A stretch of DNA of 30,742 nt. Source: Apostichopus californicus. Taxonomy: Eukaryota > Echinodermata > Holothuroidea > Aspidochirotida > Stichopodidae. This document shows positions 13,401 through 25,400 of this stretch, piece after piece. Position 1 is the stretch's first letter. Every line of letters starts with the position of its first letter. Position numbers and translations under genes: made by a program. The notes beneath the pieces are model-generated. The model made no database searches. It was not told the DNA's origin and worked only from the letters and a program-made list of their open reading frames with translations. The stretch spans positions 1 to 30,742 of the forward strand of contig JAIPMN010004252.1 of NCBI GenBank assembly GCA_020650975.1. Reading direction: 5' to 3'.

Positions 13401-16400
13401 GAATGTGGAAAGATGCAAGAAATTTTGACTAAAAGTGAAGTCTTTCACACCAGAGGGAACCATGCCATTCATAACAAGGCTCACAATACAATATCAATGC
13501 ATAAACAGAAGTAGTACCAATGGAATAAGGAGTGAGTCATCTCCTTTGAACAATGCACAACAAGAACATGTTTCATGTTCATTTCCAACTATCAGATTAT
13601 TGGTTTTACTGCAAGGAAATCCTTACAAGAAAGAACTTTTATAATTTTACACATCAAATCATATAAATCTGTATTCCATGTTGCATAATTTGATTGACTC
13701 CGGTAGCCAGTACACTCATATATGAACGCCATAACGCATACAAGTATCTTCCACCATATAGCACCCCTTGCTTGACTCTCTGTAAATATCTGATCAGCCT
13801 TACAAGGCAATGATGATATCAATTTCAGGTCTCATACATACATACCTACATACATACATACCTACATACATACATACATACCTACATACATACATACCTA
13901 CATACATACATACATACCTACATAACATGCATACATACCTACATACACGCATACATACCTACATACATACATACAGACCTACATACATACACATATACAT
14001 ACCTACATACTTTATAACCCATCTACTATGAAATTGCTGCATGCCAAAAGTTGGGGTGTATATAATATTATTTATTTTGAACAGTAACGATTGTCTATCA
14101 GGTATGAACCATCTCTTGTGTTACAGGCTGCAACAAAGATAGCAACCTCATCAGTGTCTGTCCAAGCATTTATGTGGTGCGCAAGCCCCCAGTAATGGAA
14201 CAAAAGTATCTCTGCTTTTAAAGCAGTACAAAGGTGTGCTTCAGTTATACAAGTACAAGTAAAACCAAGACAAATTGGAAAAACAAAGTATTGTTACCGT
14301 ACAAGTCTCACCTCATTATCTGGACACCAGATCTTCTTGTAAACTTCTTTAACAGGGAGGTCCAAACTCATGATCTTGTTGTTAACCAGAAGCTAAACAG
14401 TAAAGACCACCGAAACAAGAGTCAACAAAAATATCAGTACATTGGTCAAATAGTTCAACATCAGTACCCATCACCATGAATGAAAATAAAACTCAAAAGA
14501 TGGTGACCTTCCTTATATGAAAATTACTTGAAAAGAAAAAGAAAAATAACAAATAAAAATAAAAAGAAGAAAGAAAAGAAAGCTGATCTTAACCACTTTT
14601 ATTTCAGTTCTTGTTCCTTTTTCTTAAATCTATTTTTTTAATATTTTGTGGGACACAAAAATTGCAACTTTTTTCTGCATTCCACAAATAATTTTTGTGT
14701 TAAAATACCAACAATAAAATAACAAAATCAACCTACCTCCATCCCTGTGTCATCCTCAAGCAATGCAATCAGTTCACAATCTGAAAGATTAAAAAAAGAG
14801 AGAAGAGTTTATCCTTTGCCTTTTTGTTCCAAGAAATGTAGCACCTGTAAAAGAACTTCATCATATGGAAGAGGGGAGGGGGGGAGGGGAAGAGGGGGTG
14901 GTCTATATATCAAAGGAACTAACCTCTACATATTTTATTCTTGACTTCTCTCATGGTGGGTCCTAGGTCTGGTTCGTTAGAGCTGTACGGGTTACCCTGC
15001 ATGCGACCTTGAAGGAAATCTTCCTGTTGAGGGTCCTTTTCCAATGTCATGAAAAACTCACCGACCTCATTTTCCTCCTGAACAGACATAAACGAAAACA
15101 ATTCCACGACTGAACTATGAAAAGGAATACTTAATATCTGTTTACAGCAAGACTGTATATTTGAAACAGTTTTGTTATTACAAGTATCGCAGTACCATGG
15201 AGAAACAACCTCTGAGTGTCCCTCAGTAATTATAAGAGTCTCAAAGGCCATGCAGAATTAACCTTTGAATGTCTCACAGTAATTATAAGTATCGCAGTAC
15301 CATGGAGAATTAACCTCTGAATGTTCCTTAGAAATAGGAAAATTGTGGCGATAAACTATTTGATAAATTATTGTTACTTAAAAACTATAAATATAATAAT
15401 CACATAATGTTGACTTGATTAAAAACACTGACAGAAGTGTTCAACTATATTATAAATGTAATGCTAGTAGCATCTTCAGCACGAAATAATTTTGTGAAAA
15501 TGCATCGTAAACTGTACGGTGTGAGCCGAATCAATACATACTGGGTAGATTATGCTACAGAGCCGTTCAAAGATGAATACTGGGGTTCGAAGGTCATCTA
15601 GTCCGTAGCGCTTCACAGTGTCCACGCAAACAGCCATGAACGCGCCTGTCTCTGACTCGGTACCTACAGAAAGAAAATATAAATTACAGAAACAAAGGTG
15701 ACGGTTTTCAATCTCAACTTTCACAAAGAATTTAAAAAAAATAATAAATAAAAAAAAGTGACAAATGTTCATTTTGCTTAAGGGAACATCAAAAAACAAA
15801 ATGGTCAGTCATTGCTTCTATATATATATTCTATTCTCCAAATGAAATTGACAGGAACCGTTGTTTTAAGTATTCAATAACCTCCTTGGTTTCTGCTTTC
15901 CATGTTAGGCTCAGAATCAATGACTTAGTTATCAAGTTCTTGACTACGAATACCTTATATATTGCAAAATGCTCTGAAGAAAAATCTGAAACACGTTTTC
16001 AGAATAACTGTGATCAGTGTTCATCTGATAACATTATGAAAGTTTTATAAACTTATAATAAACTTAACATACTTATTGCTTAAACTTATTGGTTAATAAA
16101 CTTATTGCAATGGTGTTAAATAACAGTTACTTGGGAGTTATGAGTCAGATATGCTACTGACCTGTGGTCATATCCTCCAGGAGGTCCAACAACATCTGTT
16201 GTGTTTCATCGATCAGCTTAGTCCGTTGAACGATGAGTTTGCGTAGGGCTAGGTAACCGTGGAGGACGGGTCCTAACAGCTTGCTCTTGTAGTGACGACG
16301 AATCGACTCCACATCCAGGAACGAAGAGAGGAGGTCTGAAGGAGGAGGAGGAGGTAGAAGGGGGCATGGGGAGGTAAAGATTACAAAGGATAAACCACTT

Positions 16401-19400
16401 GAGTAAATCGATAGGGAACAAAACAGTTGCTAACTAGTAACACGAGTGACTAACTGTGTATGAGTTAAACATCATTTTAATTCTTGACATTGTGTCCATT
16501 CCTTAATCCTGAACGAATAGGAATTTTTTTTTTCACTTTCAAAGAAAATATGTTTTTGAAATGATGTATTCTTGAACCAGCCAGGAAGGTTATTTTCTTA
16601 ATTAACATTACATCTCCAAATTTTCTCAAAAGGTCTTAATTTTTGTCTGATTGATGCAGTCCAAGCTATCCGAAACAATGGATATTTAACTTACTGGTCA
16701 ACATTTTCAGAGCATAACCCTGGGAGAGGTCCGATGTTAAAGTGGTATCTTCCAACAGAGAGAGGACTTCAATCTCCTGAAAATTTAAATAAACAAGAAA
16801 ATGATCATGAAAACTGGAAAGAAATAAGAAGTTATTAGTACATGGTCACAGTTGGAGAGGAATGGTTCACTATGAATATAGTTGAGTTATTAAACAGGCA
16901 AAGTATGAACAAAAGAGCAGACAAAATATGAACTCAATACAATTATGAACGCAGTCATCTATGAACAAAGTGTAGTTATGAAGACAGAACAACGATGAAC
17001 TCAGCTGACTACCAATAGTTTGGTTATGAAGTCAGACTTATTATGAACTCAGTGGACTATAAACATAGTATAGTTATTAATGGAGACTATAAACATAATC
17101 TAGTCATGGATGCAGACTATAAACATAAAATAATTGTGGATGCAGACTATAAACATAGTATAATTGTGGATGCAGACTATAAACATAGTATACTTGTGGA
17201 TGCAGACTATAAACATAGTATACTTGTGGATGCAGACTACAAAATCTAGTTATGGATGCAGACTATAAACATAGTCTAGTTGTGGATGCAGACTATAAAC
17301 ATTCTACTTGTGGATGGAGACTATATACATGGTCTAGTTATAGATGCAGACTGTAAACATAGTCTAGTTATCAATGAAGACTATAAACAGTCTAGTTATG
17401 GATGCAGACTATAAGCTCAGTCCAATGCTGAACATAATCTAATTATGACCTTAGACGTAATATGAACTGAGGACACTTTTGAAATCAGTGAAACTGTAAA
17501 CTCAGTACAACTAAGAACATGGCCTAATAATGAGTTCAGACTATGAATTCAGTCTTATGTGGTTGTAATCTCTCTCTAAGAGATCTTAACAGAATGTGCA
17601 TTTGTACATTTCCAGCATCAGTACCAAATATATAATTTCAATTACAAACTATTACAATAATTGCTTTTTGTTCTGTTGGATTTACCCACCTTGGTGATGA
17701 GTTCTGCTACATGCGGTAAGACCCCTTTGGCAGCCAGATAAAGCTTCCAGTGGGCAGCACTGATCAATCGTTGATAGAGCGTGATGAATTCTACCGCACT
17801 CTCTCCGCTGGGACCGATCTCATCCAGATAGCTGGTCAAGAGGTCCAACATCTGCTGTCGTCTGCTAGAGACCTAAAGGTTAACATCAAATAAGAATAAA
17901 GTGGTGAATTAATTCTAGTCAGATTCTTCTTCTTTTTCCAACATTACACTTTTATTCTGTTGATGTAAAGCAACATTCATTACTACACAGTTGATCACAA
18001 TTGCTCTTCAAATAATCAAGGAAAAAATGTCCGGAAAAAAGAAGAAAAGGTCAGCAAAAGAATAGTGCCTTGTGGTAACCATCGGTCAGATCTTGGTTGG
18101 TCTAAAGGAGGTATCAAACCTATAAACCAAAATAATTGTATCACTCGTGACTTGTCGGTGAATGCCTTTCCAAATTATTGCATTTTCATTTATTAACATT
18201 AATATCTGAAACTGCAATTTATCTAGGTTTGGCCAAGTTTGAATCAAGTTTGAATCAAGTTGTCCAAAAACTCAAATATTGCAAGGCGTTATATAATATA
18301 TGCAAATGAATGCTTTCACTGAGATGTTTATTGCGAACTAATATACGAGCTGAGGTGAGGCAAATTACCTGGCATATGGACTCGACAATGTTACAGGCTA
18401 CCTGTCTAGCTGACCTGGACGAGGGTGAGAAGAGAACCCGTCTCAACCAGGTGGTACCCCCGAGATGGAGGCTCTCCGGTGACTTCTTGGCCTCCACCAT
18501 CCAACGACGAGCGTACTTCTCCATCAGGTACTTGCCTCTCACCTGCTGGGTGCTGACGTCAGACTCGCCCGTGTCACCTAAAAAAGAAAGATATGTTTGA
18601 TTTTAATCCAAAATCTTATCTAATATAGCATATTTAATTATTTGCATTTTTATAACTGTTTCTAGATATTCCATTTCTGGAAGCGCATGCAGTGTATCCT
18701 GTTCTTCAGCGGAGAGAACCTCCGTCTTTACTTTTCAATTTTTTTTTTACCTCCGTCTTTACTTCTTTTTTTCTTTTTTTTGGGGGGGGGGGGGGTTTCT
18801 TGGGATGTTCCCTTAACTCATTGCTTGTTCCAATATTTAGATAAAGAAAAGTCATATTAGTCACATCGCCAAAACTGGCTTTTTTTGTCCAATGTGTCAT
18901 TACAATGCAGAGTGTTGATTAAACATTTCATACAATTTGCATTTTGCTTTTTTTTTTATATTTTCTTCTTTATAATTTCTTCACAAAGAATAACCTGTAA
19001 ATCACCAATGGAGTAGAAGATAAAATAATGTGGCTGGACAGGGAGCTTCATAGATTAGACTAATTGATACCTGAAAGACTGTCTCGGTTAAATCTTAATT
19101 TGTTTTCTTGATAACGTACTTCCTTTCCACATTGCTTACCCGGTGTGTTTGAAGGTACTCTCTGTTTCCAGTAATCGTACATTCCCTTGACTTGACTTAA
19201 CCAATCCTTGGTATTGATGTAGACGTCCCATCCCACCGGTTTCACCGTGCTCAGGTTTCCAACGGTTTCCTCCTATCAATGAACAAGGAAAAGTTGTCAA
19301 ATGTATTTCCCTGGTTGTTTCTAAATCACAGGAGTCGTACAATTCATGGATGTGTAAACGGGACATGTCGATATATTTGATGGGGAGGAGAACTGGGAGT

Positions 19401-22400
19401 GTGTTGAATAGGAGGTGGGAGGGGGATGGGTAGGAGGAGGGAGAGGAGGAGGGGAGGTGTGGCAGCAGGAGGAAGTGTAGGAGGGAGATAGGTGGGATGA
19501 CTGGGGTGAGAAAGTGGGAGGAGAGGTCACACTCTACAATTTGAAACCAAAAATCAACTCTACACCACTATTTATCTTCAACTATGGAGTACCATGCAAG
19601 ACCTTCTTCAGATGCGCCCATACCTTATTCTTCTTGCTGGTAGGGTTGGCTGGTTTAATGACATGGTGCATCACCTTCAGACAGGGCAGTGTAATATTCT
19701 CCATCACCACTGGGCTGCTGATTTTGACCGACTTCATGAACAACGTCATGACTGGTAAAAAAAAAAAAAGGGAGGACATAAACCATATAAAGAGATTTAT
19801 ATTTGTAATCGTAAAAAAAACTGCCAAACAGGCTGAGTTAACACTTACAACTATCAGGGAAGTCTATAATGGTTGTAATTATCCCTGCACAGGTCCTAAA
19901 TTAGAATATCATTCCAGACTTTTTCAAGCAATGGCTCTCTTGTTGAAGACACGGTTTCCTCTTCACAAATCTATCCATGTACTCCATCAATAATTATCTT
20001 TTAAACTGTTAGTAATTAACTTCTGCTTGCTTCATCACACTAAACAGGTCAAAAGGTTCTTAAAATCTGAAAAATCAGCAGACCAATATCACAGCTTTGC
20101 TTCAACTCAAATTAACTTACTGCATTTGAGTCTCATCTCCCAGCAGGAATCGTAGCGTTCAGCCGTGCAGGTGCTCATTAGCAGCATCATCAGGTATCGG
20201 AAGCTGCTCGCCTGAATGGGAAAAATAACAAATCAAACAACTGACTGTCTGAGGAGAAGATTTTATAGATAATATTCATCGATTAAATCCAGGGGTTGCA
20301 TTCTTGTATTAAAGTAATTAAGAAAAACAGCCTTTAACTTACTTATACCTCAGTGGACATCCACGTGACAAAAGAAATGACAATTACAAACAACAAAGGC
20401 AAATTTGCATATGTAAATATGAAATACTAGGAAGAGAATAGAGAATGTTTTGATATTTGTATGATCTTGGTTATAGGGTAGCTCAGAATAAGATGACAAG
20501 CCATCAAACTATAAATTTTAATCTTCTTTTATAAGCAACCAAGAAGAGAGATTCATCGTCATAGCGATCCGTCAAATGGTACATTCAATGGGATTAATTA
20601 AATTGAAGCCACAGCTCCTTCTGACTGTCAAAGTGTCAGAGTTTGTTTACAATTTCTCTTCAGCTTTCAGTTATAAAGAATGAAGAGTTGGATTTCCCTG
20701 GTTAACAGAGCACGTTTCTTGTTTCCCAAAGTTCACTGGGCTTCCTGTAATTTCAATCATAGCCTCCTTTCAGCTGTCGACTTTTGTTAGGAAATTTATC
20801 TTCAGCTACCTTGTTAGTATTTATAGCCCTCTGTGAGTTTTAACTGTATCGGACATACATCTACATTGTTAATGACAACAAATGAGACAAGAAACTGACC
20901 ATATCTGGATTGACGTTATCACTGAGCACTGCCGAGATGCGGGTCATGATGAGGTCGTTCAACATCCCGGTTGCTACGGGATTATCCTTGGTGAGGAGGA
21001 AGATGAGCTGACGGACCTCGTTCCGGTAGCTGGTGTAACCGCTGCGCAGGTTGTACTCCACCAGCTCATTGAGCAGACCCTGAGAGGATCGGAGAAACAG
21101 TAAGGATGGAGACACTCAAGAAAGTAACAGTAAGTGAAAGTAAGTAACAGTATATGGAAGAAAGTAACAGTAAGTGAAAGTAAGTAAATGTACGTGAAAG
21201 TAACAGTAAGTGAAAGTAAGTAACAGTAAGTGAAAGTAAGTAACAGTAAGTGGAAGTAACAGTATGTGGAAGTAAGTAACAGTGGGTAAGTAACTGTACG
21301 TGAAAGTAACAGTAAGTGAAAGTAAGTAACTGTACGTGAAAGTAAGGTACAGTAAGTGAAAGAAAAGACAAACTCAACTACATAAGATACCTATCATGGT
21401 TGGATGTGAAGGACCCATTTCCTCTGTAAACCTGTGTGTTTATACACATATGCCAAGTTTGACTACAACCTAACGGTTTATTTTGCTGTACATTGTGCTT
21501 GATCTTTTTTGACAAAAAGAAATTACCCATCACACCACACACTGTACAGAAAAACTCCACAAAATACACAACAGGCCAACCTTATTTTAGAGAGGACTGT
21601 CATATCTTAGTGTGAGATCAGTTACATAAGAAGGACAACAGGGAGGGAGGGGGAGGGGGTGGGAAAGGGCCTGACCCCAAAGTGATTTATTTAATTGATC
21701 TAGGTTCCCTTTGCTGCTACAACTGGCAGATTCCATGTCAAAATAGGTCCCTATGTAACTGTGATGAAAGCTAACTTACACAAGTTACAAATTACCAATA
21801 GAATTTAGAGTAACTGAGTAGAGTAACTGAGAATATTCAAATATATCCTGTGTAAGGGTGGGGGAGAAGATGGGAGCATATTGATGGAAAGGGAAAAGAA
21901 AGAAATTCCTCTGCCCCGGCCCTCCTTTATATCTGTTCTTGTGTAAGACTGGATATTTTGTAAATTCTTTAAAGACTAATAACCAGAAAAGAACATAATT
22001 TCAACAAGACTGCATAAGTAGCAAACATTATGAAAGAAGCTGCATACCTGTCTTACTAAGATGTCTCTGGTGTCAGGATTAGTGGCTAGCGCCCTCAGTA
22101 ATGTCACACAGTGCTCGGTGGCCGCTGCAGCACATCCGTAGCAACGACCAGCACTAGAGGAGATATATAATTGTACACATCAAAACAGAGAAATAAACAG
22201 ACACATCTTACTTTCATTAAATAACTGAGACAAACGTAAGAAAGAGGTTTGCAGGATAATCCAAAAGATATTTGGCACTGTTCTATTAACAGCCCAAGAA
22301 ATACTTTACCTGATATCACTTCGCAAACCAGTCAAAACTGCTAAACGCGTGCAAAGATGAACAGCAGTTTTCGTACACAAGAACCTCAGCATTTCATAGC

Positions 22401-25400
22401 AATTTCAGAGCCTTCAAAATGGCTACACAAAATGTTGACACTCCATTTAAGGAGAGAAAAAAAAGAAAAAAACATTCATCACTGAATGCTAAACATGAAA
22501 AATTTGGCCAGTTTTGTAATTCATGTTTATTTCACTTTTGGGACTTGAAAAATATGACACTATAGATAACAGTTCTGTCTTTAAAATATCTTTTATTCAA
22601 CTGCAAGATAAACCAAAACTGCAGCAATTAATAATCTCTCCCGTTTTTTATCTAAGAAATTTGTTAACTTTTTGTCTTGATATGGGCTTGACTTACTTTC
22701 TCTTGGTGACTTTACATGCAGGTACAGAAACAGCGGTAAAGCTTGGAGCAGGAGACGGGTGTGGACTAGGCAGAGGTGAGGTCAACGGGGTCATCCCAGA
22801 GTGAGGCATGTTGCTCTTCTGAGAGGCTTCTTTCTGACGTCTGTCGTACTCCACCAGTTCCTTTCGGCAGGCTAGAACTTTCTGTTGAGTAAGATGATGA
22901 TGGAAATGAAAATGAAAACAACTGAGAAAAGTGGGGTGGGGGGGTGGGGATGGGAGGGGATTGAATTGAATTCAAAACTTTTACATTTTTGTTTGTGACC
23001 TCAGGGGTTATAGAAGGTTAAAAACAAGACTTTAATTGCAATCAAAATATTTTATTTCTCTGATCTGAGGCAGAGCAGATAATTAAAGGAGAGGAGAAGC
23101 CTTAACATTTCTGACCTGTATGATTTTGCTGAGTTCTTCAAAGGTATTCTTGCAATCACCAGAGTACCTCTGGGCCAGCATCTGAATGGCTCGATTGACG
23201 GTGGCGGTGGACGATGTTGTAGTGGTAGTGGTGGATGCCGATGAAGCACCATCCTGTTAAAAGAGGGTGAAAAGTTGAATAACTCTGGTAATAAATGGAC
23301 AGATGGCAACGGAGGCGGGGTAGGGAATGCTATAGGACAATGAAACTGTCACACACACGAGAATCCCCATCAGACTAAATAATTGAATCAGGTTTTGTCA
23401 ACACAGAGGTGAGAAAAGCGATCAATATTTTGGTGTGTAATCATCTCTTTTAAGCACCATTGTGTTGAAAATCAAAAGTCTTGTGTTTGAATTACAGAGT
23501 ATTTACTAATAAAATATAAAAACACCATAAATATTGCCTTAAGAAAACAGACGACAATGAAAATTAATAAACAAATCAATCCATAAAAATCTACCTGTCT
23601 CTCAAGTCCAGGTTCTTGGACTTTTGCGAGCAGGACTTCAAGTTGAGGGCGGTGTGACACCAGCTGTCGATAGACACGATCAGCCTTTTCCAGCAATGAG
23701 TTAATTGTATTGGTAGCCTGTAGAGATGATACAACAACAAGTTTATTTGTTATCCAGTAGCTAATAAAGCCCCCTATATAGAATCAAAGGAAAACCTCAC
23801 ACACATTTTGTTTACTTTGTGTTGAAGTTCTATCCGAAAGCAATGAGTATCTAATCACAAAATAACAATATTATCATGACTTCCTTTGCTACTGGGGGTG
23901 GTTCCGTGACTTCCATTAATATGGTGATATTTGCCATACCCTAAAAACATGGAAAACAATTATAAATTTGAAGTATTACTGGAGTATTTTTATGTTTCCT
24001 AATTTGTTTACAGATATAAGCAACTTCGATCTCAAGCCATACTTATGACAGAATTGAAAACAGAGGAGGTGAAATTCTATCACCAAATTCTTGAATCTCT
24101 TCTTTAAATTTTCGTTTAAATACCTTCTTTCTGTCCTCTTCATTCTCGATAGGGTCGACAGCGCAGCAGGCCTTGGCTGTCAGGGTGTAGTCAAACTTGG
24201 CATATTTGCAGAAGCCGCACGAGTTGCAGAGAAATGGGTCCTTCTCATCGTAGTTGATGGCCCTAGAGGGAGCAAAACAAAGAGTTGCAAGAATGTTACA
24301 GATATTAGTCTTGACCTCAATATTTTAATTTCTTTCACACTTTTACTGTCTGACCTGACAGCACTTAGCAATCTGCTATAAAAAATTTTTTAAAAAGAAT
24401 TAATGCAACAACATTATTTCTAAACTGAGGGTCCAAGTCCATTCACTGCAACTAGAAATGAGAGCTTAACCTCATGAAAATGATATATGGAATGAAATGA
24501 TATTATCATTTGTGGAAATAAGTAAAATTACAATAGAAAAATAACAATGGTAAAAGACGATAGTTATGACAAAAGAAATAACAGTAGAAAACGAGAAAAA
24601 AATTGCCTTCAGTTGCACTGTTGGTTTTAATCCAATGATTTTAAGCACTATGTCAAAAAGTAGGATGTTGAAGGGGCTGCAGCTAATGCAGCCAAGCTGC
24701 ATAGGATGTAATCTTTTGTATTCTGAGAGTCGCAAGAATGTTACGGATATTAATCTTGACCTCAATATTTTAATTTCTATTCACTCTTGACTCTCTGATC
24801 TGACAGCACTTAGCAATCTGCTATAAGAAAAAAAGTAAAAGAAAGAATTTATGCAGCAACATTATTTTGAAACTGAGGGTCCAAGTCCATTCATTGTAAC
24901 TAGAAATAAGAGCTTAACCTTTTTTCAATCCATGAAAATGATAAATGGAATGTATCCTTTGTGGAAATAAGTAAAATAACAATAGAAAAATAACAAAAGA
25001 AAATGACGATATCAGTGACAAATGAAATAACAGTAGAAAATGAGAAAAAGATAGGCATGAAAATTGAATTCATCTTCTACTTTGTTGCCTTCGGTTGCAC
25101 TGTTGGTCAAACCAATCAGTTTAAGCACAATGTCAATAGTAAGATTTGAAGGGGCTGCAGCTAATGCAGCCAAGCTGCATAGGATGAAATCATTTGTATT
25201 CTGCAGTTTCACACAATAGGTACTGGTGATATGCAGAGATAATCTCTATTGTTTAATGAGTCAGCCTTGCTGCAGAGGATTTTGCAGTCACGGGCTGCTT
25301 TTCTTGTTGCCACGGTACCTTATTGCTATTTTAACCCAAAGTTTAGCAACCACAAAGTACAAATATTCAATTATTGAAATTTCAGTTTTGTGTGGTTCTT

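Noticed and set aside
13810..14031. [19 protein letters not shown] frame
   Set aside because: Translation of the CATA/CCTA microsatellite.
17043..17249. Plus-strand frame with DYKHSI-VDA repeats, and the array as a possible CRISPR
   Set aside because: It is a 30-base minisatellite with no unique spacers, inside an intron of an animal gene. The frame exists only because 30 is a multiple of three.
18310..18600. 96-codon plus-strand frame
   Set aside because: Shadow of UBR4 exon 18 on the opposite strand; no independent support.
19514..19993. 159-codon plus-strand frame, the longest in the window
   Set aside because: Overlaps exon 16 in antisense and runs through intron sequence and an A-run; composition is not protein-like and there is no family resemblance.
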